Part shown: positions 60,946-64,000 of the stretch, one piece after another
Position numbering within the stretch: position 1 is the stretch's first letter
Layout of the letters: each line of letters begins with the position of its first letter
Source of the DNA: Aequorivita todarodis
GTDB taxonomy: Bacteria > Bacteroidota > Bacteroidia > Flavobacteriales > Flavobacteriaceae
Assembly (NCBI RefSeq): GCF_028561335.1
Contig: NZ_JAQQTG010000020.1
Location: 62,001 to 126,000 of the forward strand
Direction of reading: 5' to 3'
DNA: 64,000 bases
The notes under the pieces: model-generated
The model's database searches: none
Seen by the model: only the letters and a program-made list of their open reading frames with translations
What the model was told of the DNA's origin: nothing
Translations under genes and position numbers: made by a program

Positions 60946-60988
60946 TAAAGATGATTAATCCAAAATTGCCATAGTATGACAAAAATCA
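60946..60988 (-). promoter_or_regulatory. CRP/FNR-type box upstream of the 600-residue gene
   Basis: Box TGACAAAAATCA (60977-60988), 23 bp, then minus-strand CATCTTTA (60953 down to 60946), two mismatches from TAnnTTTG: the weakest of the set in its -7 part. Confidence 0.6.
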
Positions 60989-61033
60989 TAAATAATACAT
61001 ATTACTCTTTAATAGGGCGAGAAATGATTTCAA

Positions 61034-61065
61034 AAAAAATATCACTCCGGTGGAGCGATATTTTT
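61034..61065. terminator. Terminator after nosY
   Basis: Stem AAAAATATC-(A)-CTCC / GGAG-(C)-GATATTTTT with loop GGT; symmetric A/T flanks allow use on either strand, here for nosDFY. Confidence 0.85.
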
Positions 61066-61091
61066 ATATGAAATTTTTATGATGTTTTATC

Positions 61092-61874
61092 TTAAAAATC
61101 CTTCCGCTTCGCAATGCGCCAAATAAAGAAGGTTGGCACTACTACCCAAACAATTAGCATCGCAAAGGAAAGCAACAGTCCGAAACTGGTGCCGAAGAAT
61201 TTTTGGAATACCGCACCGGTATAGCCCAATAATGCCGAAATGTCGAGTTTTAAAAGTATCAAAACTCGCGACAGATCTACTGGGTTCAGCATGGTTGCGA
61301 TGAGTGAAAACTTATCCAGCGGATAATCCTCAAAATATAAAAGCGACATCAAAAAGATACCGTCATAAATTACGGCCATAAACAACCAAAGCAGAATGGC
61401 ATAGCCAAAACCTTTGATTTTGTTCTCATTAGAAAGGGCTATAACGAAAGCCAATGCGGTGAAAATAAAGGTTAGAAATCCGCCTGTAATTAGGAGAAGT
61501 GTAAAATCCCAGATGGCACTGCTGTTAAAAATTCCGTAGAAAACAAAAGGGAGGCCCAAACCAATTACCAAGCTCATCGCCAACGAGGTGGCGACTCCAA
61601 AATATTGCCCCAAAAAGATGGAGCTCCGTTTTACGGGCTGTGCCAAGAGCAGCTCCGTAAATTCGCGGGAATTGTAATAATACATCACCCCGAAAATAGT
61701 GCCGATTAACGGTACCAAAATAATGATTACGTTCATCAGGGTTATCACCGCTTTTGAGAGGTCATTGTTCAAAAACAAGAGCACCACGCCCAGCAGTAAA
61801 TAGAACAGGAAATACACGTAGCTCCAGCGGCTTCGCATTAAATCGTAAAAACTGTATTTTAGTATCTTAAGCAT
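61092..61874 (-). CDS. nosY: NosY-like ABC transporter permease
   Basis: A 260-residue protein with six membrane helices of the ABC-2 type (TLMNVIIILVPLIGTIFGVMYYYNSREFTELLLAQPVKRSS). Overlaps nosF by 8 bp. With NosD and NosF it is needed to mature the CuZ site of nitrous oxide reductase. Confidence 0.92.
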   Translation of the reverse strand: MLKILKYSFYDLMRSRWSYVYFLFYLLLGVVLLFLNNDLSKAVITLMNVIIILVPLIGTIFGVMYYYNSREFTELLLAQPVKRSSIFLGQYFGVATSLAMSLVIGLGLPFVFYGIFNSSAIWDFTLLLITGGFLTFIFTALAFVIALSNENKIKGFGYAILLWLFMAVIYDGIFLMSLLYFEDYPLDKFSLIATMLNPVDLSRVLILLKLDISALLGYTGAVFQKFFGTSFGLLLSFAMLIVWVVVPTFFIWRIAKRKDF

Positions 61875-62577
61875 AACTTGAGGATAAAATGGAGGCTATG
61901 GCGTGTTCAAAATCAGGCTGTTCGGTCTTGGTTTTCAGTTCCGTAATGGTTCCCTTAAAGTAGATTTTTCCTTCTAAAAGAAAAACTATCTCGTCGGCAA
62001 TTTCTTCCACAAAACTCAAAATGTGTGAGGTGACCAAAATGGTTTTTCCCTTTTCCCTTTCGGAAAAAATCAAGTTCTTCAACCGCAGATGCGAGATGGG
62101 ATCGAGGCCACTCGTGGGTTCATCAAGAATAATCAAAGGGCTGTCAAACATAAACGTAAGCACCAAATTTACTTTCTGTTTTGTGCCGCCCGAAAGGTTT
62201 GCCAATTTTTTATTGAGAAAGGATTGCAACTTAAAAAGGTCAATCAACTCTTCGTCCTTGGTGGCTTTTGAATCGCGCAGATCCTTGATCATCGCGATAA
62301 GCTCATTCACTTTCAGATTGCCGGGGAAATTGGCTATTTGGGGCAGGTAATCGATCTTTTCACGATATTTAAAATTGTTCTTTAAGGATTTCCCATAAAT
62401 GGAAATTTCACCTGAATCGGGCAAAACCATTCCCAGTATAGCTTTTATGAGCGTGGTCTTTCCCGAGCCGTTGGGGCCGAGAATGGAAAAGATGCCACCT
62501 TCTTTTATGGAGAGATCAATGCCCTTTAGCACTTCGTTCTTTCCGAATTTTTTATGTAAATCCTTAATTTCTATCAT
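61867..62577 (-). CDS. nosF: NosF-like ABC transporter ATP-binding protein
   Basis: A 236-residue ABC ATPase: Walker A GPNGSGKTTLIKA, signature LSGGTKQKVNLVL, Walker B LIILDEPTSGLDP and the H-loop VTSHIL. Overlaps nosD (14 bp) and nosY (8 bp), so the three are tightly coupled. Confidence 0.94.
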   Translation of the reverse strand: MIEIKDLHKKFGKNEVLKGIDLSIKEGGIFSILGPNGSGKTTLIKAILGMVLPDSGEISIYGKSLKNNFKYREKIDYLPQIANFPGNLKVNELIAMIKDLRDSKATKDEELIDLFKLQSFLNKKLANLSGGTKQKVNLVLTFMFDSPLIILDEPTSGLDPISHLRLKNLIFSEREKGKTILVTSHILSFVEEIADEIVFLLEGKIYFKGTITELKTKTEQPDFEHAIASILSSSYA

Positions 62578-63817
62578 GAGCTATTTTTTTCATTCTTGGA
62601 TTTTCGTCCATCAAATCGTCTGGGGTGAACACTGGGGAAACTTTTTCAGAAAAGTCAATGATGTCTATAAACAGACTTCGCATTAAAATTATGGTTTCCG
62701 GAGTGCGGTTCACTATGTACGAAAAGAGCTTTACAGGGCGGTAGGCCACATCGCCTATCCCGTTTTTGTTCAGGTCGTAACCCGTGTAATCGCTCCAGTA
62801 ATTGCCGTCGAATTTATTGTTGTTGATCCGTCCGTTATAGGAAATATCAAATGAATTATAGAGAAAGTTGTTATTTATCACTTGGTTTTCGTAGCAGGCA
62901 CCTTTCACTTTTATTGCGTAGCCATTGCTGGTAAAATCGTTGTTGGAATACTCCAAACGGTTGCTTCCTTCCACAGTTATACCCACCGTGTTTTCAAGAA
63001 ATAGGTTGTTTTTGATATTGGCGTCGTTTACTTCCTTCAACAGTAACCCGTAGGCAGCGGTCCCCCAGTTTTTCTGAATAATATTGTGCTCCACCTCCAT
63101 AAATTTTGAAAACATCAAAGCAATTCCGGCGCCGTTGGTTTCAAAAACGTTATTGATTACACGGTTATCGTTGCTGAACATAAAATGAAGGCCGTAACGC
63201 ACATTGTTCTTGCTAAGATTATTGGTGATGGTTATATTATCAGAGAATTCAAGATAAATGCCATCGCGGACCTTCTGGACGTCATTTCCCGTTACTTCCA
63301 CATTTTTACAATACCAAAGATGAATGGCGTTGCCCGAGTTGAATTCGGTTACGGCTTCCCCCCGAACCTTGTTGTTCAGCACTTTTCCATCGTTGGATTT
63401 TTGAAGGTAAATTCCGAAGAAAAGTTTTTCGAGCTCCAAATTCTGAATGAGGAATCCCGTGCTATTTACAACCCGTACGGCAGCATAGTCTGTAGTGTAG
63501 CTTACGCCTACGTTGATGATCCTAAAGCCATCGAGCGTAACATTATCTGTGCCAATGGTGATGATTTCCCCTTTTTCCTCGCCATCAATCGTGGGCATGT
63601 CTTCCCCGATTAAGGTAATGCTTTTATCAATTTTAATGTTGGCCTCTTTATAAATGCCTTTTTTCACCAAAACAGTATCGCCATCCGCAGCTTGAAGCAC
63701 GCCTTCCTGAATTGATTTTACAGGGCACGTGGAGCAGACCGTTATTGTTTTTGACCATAGGTTTGCACTGGAAAACAATATGAGCAGGAGAAAAAATATG
63801 TGGTGTTTGTTTTTCAA
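62564..63817 (-). CDS. nosD: NosD: periplasmic copper-processing beta-helix protein
   Basis: A 417-residue protein starting at TTG (no ATG in frame before the stop upstream), with a signal peptide (FFLLLILFSSANLWS) and a right-handed beta-helix made of repeated Asn ladders (NNLSKNNVRYGLHFMFSNDNRVINNVF...). NosD delivers sulfur or copper components for NosZ maturation. The usual preceding nosZ and nosL genes should lie right of the window. The final ~180 bases of the window, upstream of nosD, hold no gene I can support. Confidence 0.92.
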   Translation of the reverse strand: MKNKHHIFFLLLILFSSANLWSKTITVCSTCPVKSIQEGVLQAADGDTVLVKKGIYKEANIKIDKSITLIGEDMPTIDGEEKGEIITIGTDNVTLDGFRIINVGVSYTTDYAAVRVVNSTGFLIQNLELEKLFFGIYLQKSNDGKVLNNKVRGEAVTEFNSGNAIHLWYCKNVEVTGNDVQKVRDGIYLEFSDNITITNNLSKNNVRYGLHFMFSNDNRVINNVFETNGAGIALMFSKFMEVEHNIIQKNWGTAAYGLLLKEVNDANIKNNLFLENTVGITVEGSNRLEYSNNDFTSNGYAIKVKGACYENQVINNNFLYNSFDISYNGRINNNKFDGNYWSDYTGYDLNKNGIGDVAYRPVKLFSYIVNRTPETIILMRSLFIDIIDFSEKVSPVFTPDDLMDENPRMKKIAHDRN

Positions 63818-64000
63818 AATGAAGTCAAAATTAATCAGTACAAGGTCATTCTCTTGCGAGATGATTAAAAAAATGAAGATACAGAATTTAAAGAAGTTTC
63901 AAAATTGAAATGCATGAAACTGATGGTTTCGGAAATCGGTTAGATTTCGGTTTATAAAAAAGCCTTCAGCAAGTTTTAAGAACTAATTAGTTATTCAGAA

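Noticed and set aside
63818-64000. Possible regulatory box upstream of nosD
   Set aside because: No TGAY-N4-RTCA with a -7 element at the right distance; nosD is probably transcribed from a promoter further upstream, outside the window.

Overview
The window reads as chromosomal DNA of a marine-type member of the Bacteroidota, most likely family Flavobacteriaceae. The evidence is the Bacteroidetes promoter form (TAnnTTTG), frequent TTG/GTG starts, the SpoIIM-DUF4129-DUF4350-MoxR-DUF58 operon, a fused CcoNO cbb3 oxidase, a NirK-cytochrome c fusion and a long run of Flavobacteriia-style protein families. The genus cannot be fixed from sequence reading alone. The theme of most of the window is respiration at low oxygen: denitrification, cbb3 oxidase, nitric oxide (NO) defence and matching regulation.

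Layout. 0-6.2 kb: a membrane/AAA ATPase operon ending in MoxR and DUF58 genes. 6.2-15 kb: housekeeping and stress genes (oxyR with the two redox cysteines, DUF4442, a PadR/PspC/DUF2807 operon, trxB, mqo). 15.2-15.7 kb: tRNA-Pro(GGG) followed by a decayed tandem array of tRNA-tail plus terminator units. 15.7-18.8 kb: a YeiH-type transporter, an MscS channel and a TrkA-C membrane protein. 18.9-24.6 kb: hemN, then porin-nirK-SUMF1-like-SCO. 24.7-34.2 kb (minus): the complete cbb3 set ccoS-NO-Q-P-G-fixH-TauE/SafE with ccoI behind its own promoter. 34.3-41 kb (minus): a His-rich membrane protein, the di-iron protein RIC/ScdA, hemerythrin, a stress gene string and two Rrf2 regulators. 41-49.9 kb: CoA-transferase, thioredoxin-like protein, then cytochrome c - divergent NorB-like oxidase - nadA - nadB, opposite an ADP-forming acyl-CoA synthetase. 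49.9-52.5 kb: an AT-rich accessory stretch with unknown genes and a PIN protein. 52.5-58 kb (minus): a full norCBQDEF operon. 58.3-59 kb: higBA. 59.1-63.8 kb (minus): a 600-residue nitronate-monooxygenase-like protein, then nosDFY; nosZ should lie beyond the right edge.

How it fits together. Nitrite is reduced to NO by NirK, NO to N2O by NorCB, and N2O by NosZ (outside), with cbb3 oxidase for microaerobic respiration, HemN for oxygen-independent heme synthesis, and RIC/hemerythrin for NO damage. Eight CRP/FNR-type boxes (TGAY-N4-RTCA) stand in front of these units, and every one lies exactly 23 bp upstream of a -7-like element. One box sits between two divergent promoters with that spacing on both sides. 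A second motif, TGAY-N6-RTCAGAAAT, is found at the porin-nirK promoter, the RIC promoter and as a perfect palindrome in front of an Rrf2 gene, which suggests an NsrR-like NO sensor.

Most unusual items: a NorB-like protein that lacks one predicted active-site metal His and carries Met for one heme-ligand His, in one operon with nadA and nadB; the box-controlled 600-residue flavoprotein-like gene; the tRNA-derived array; a 7-bp tandem repeat upstream of the TauE/SafE gene; and two mutually exclusive hairpins between nadB and the thioredoxin-like gene. No CRP/FNR gene, CRISPR array, insertion sequence or rRNA was seen in the window.
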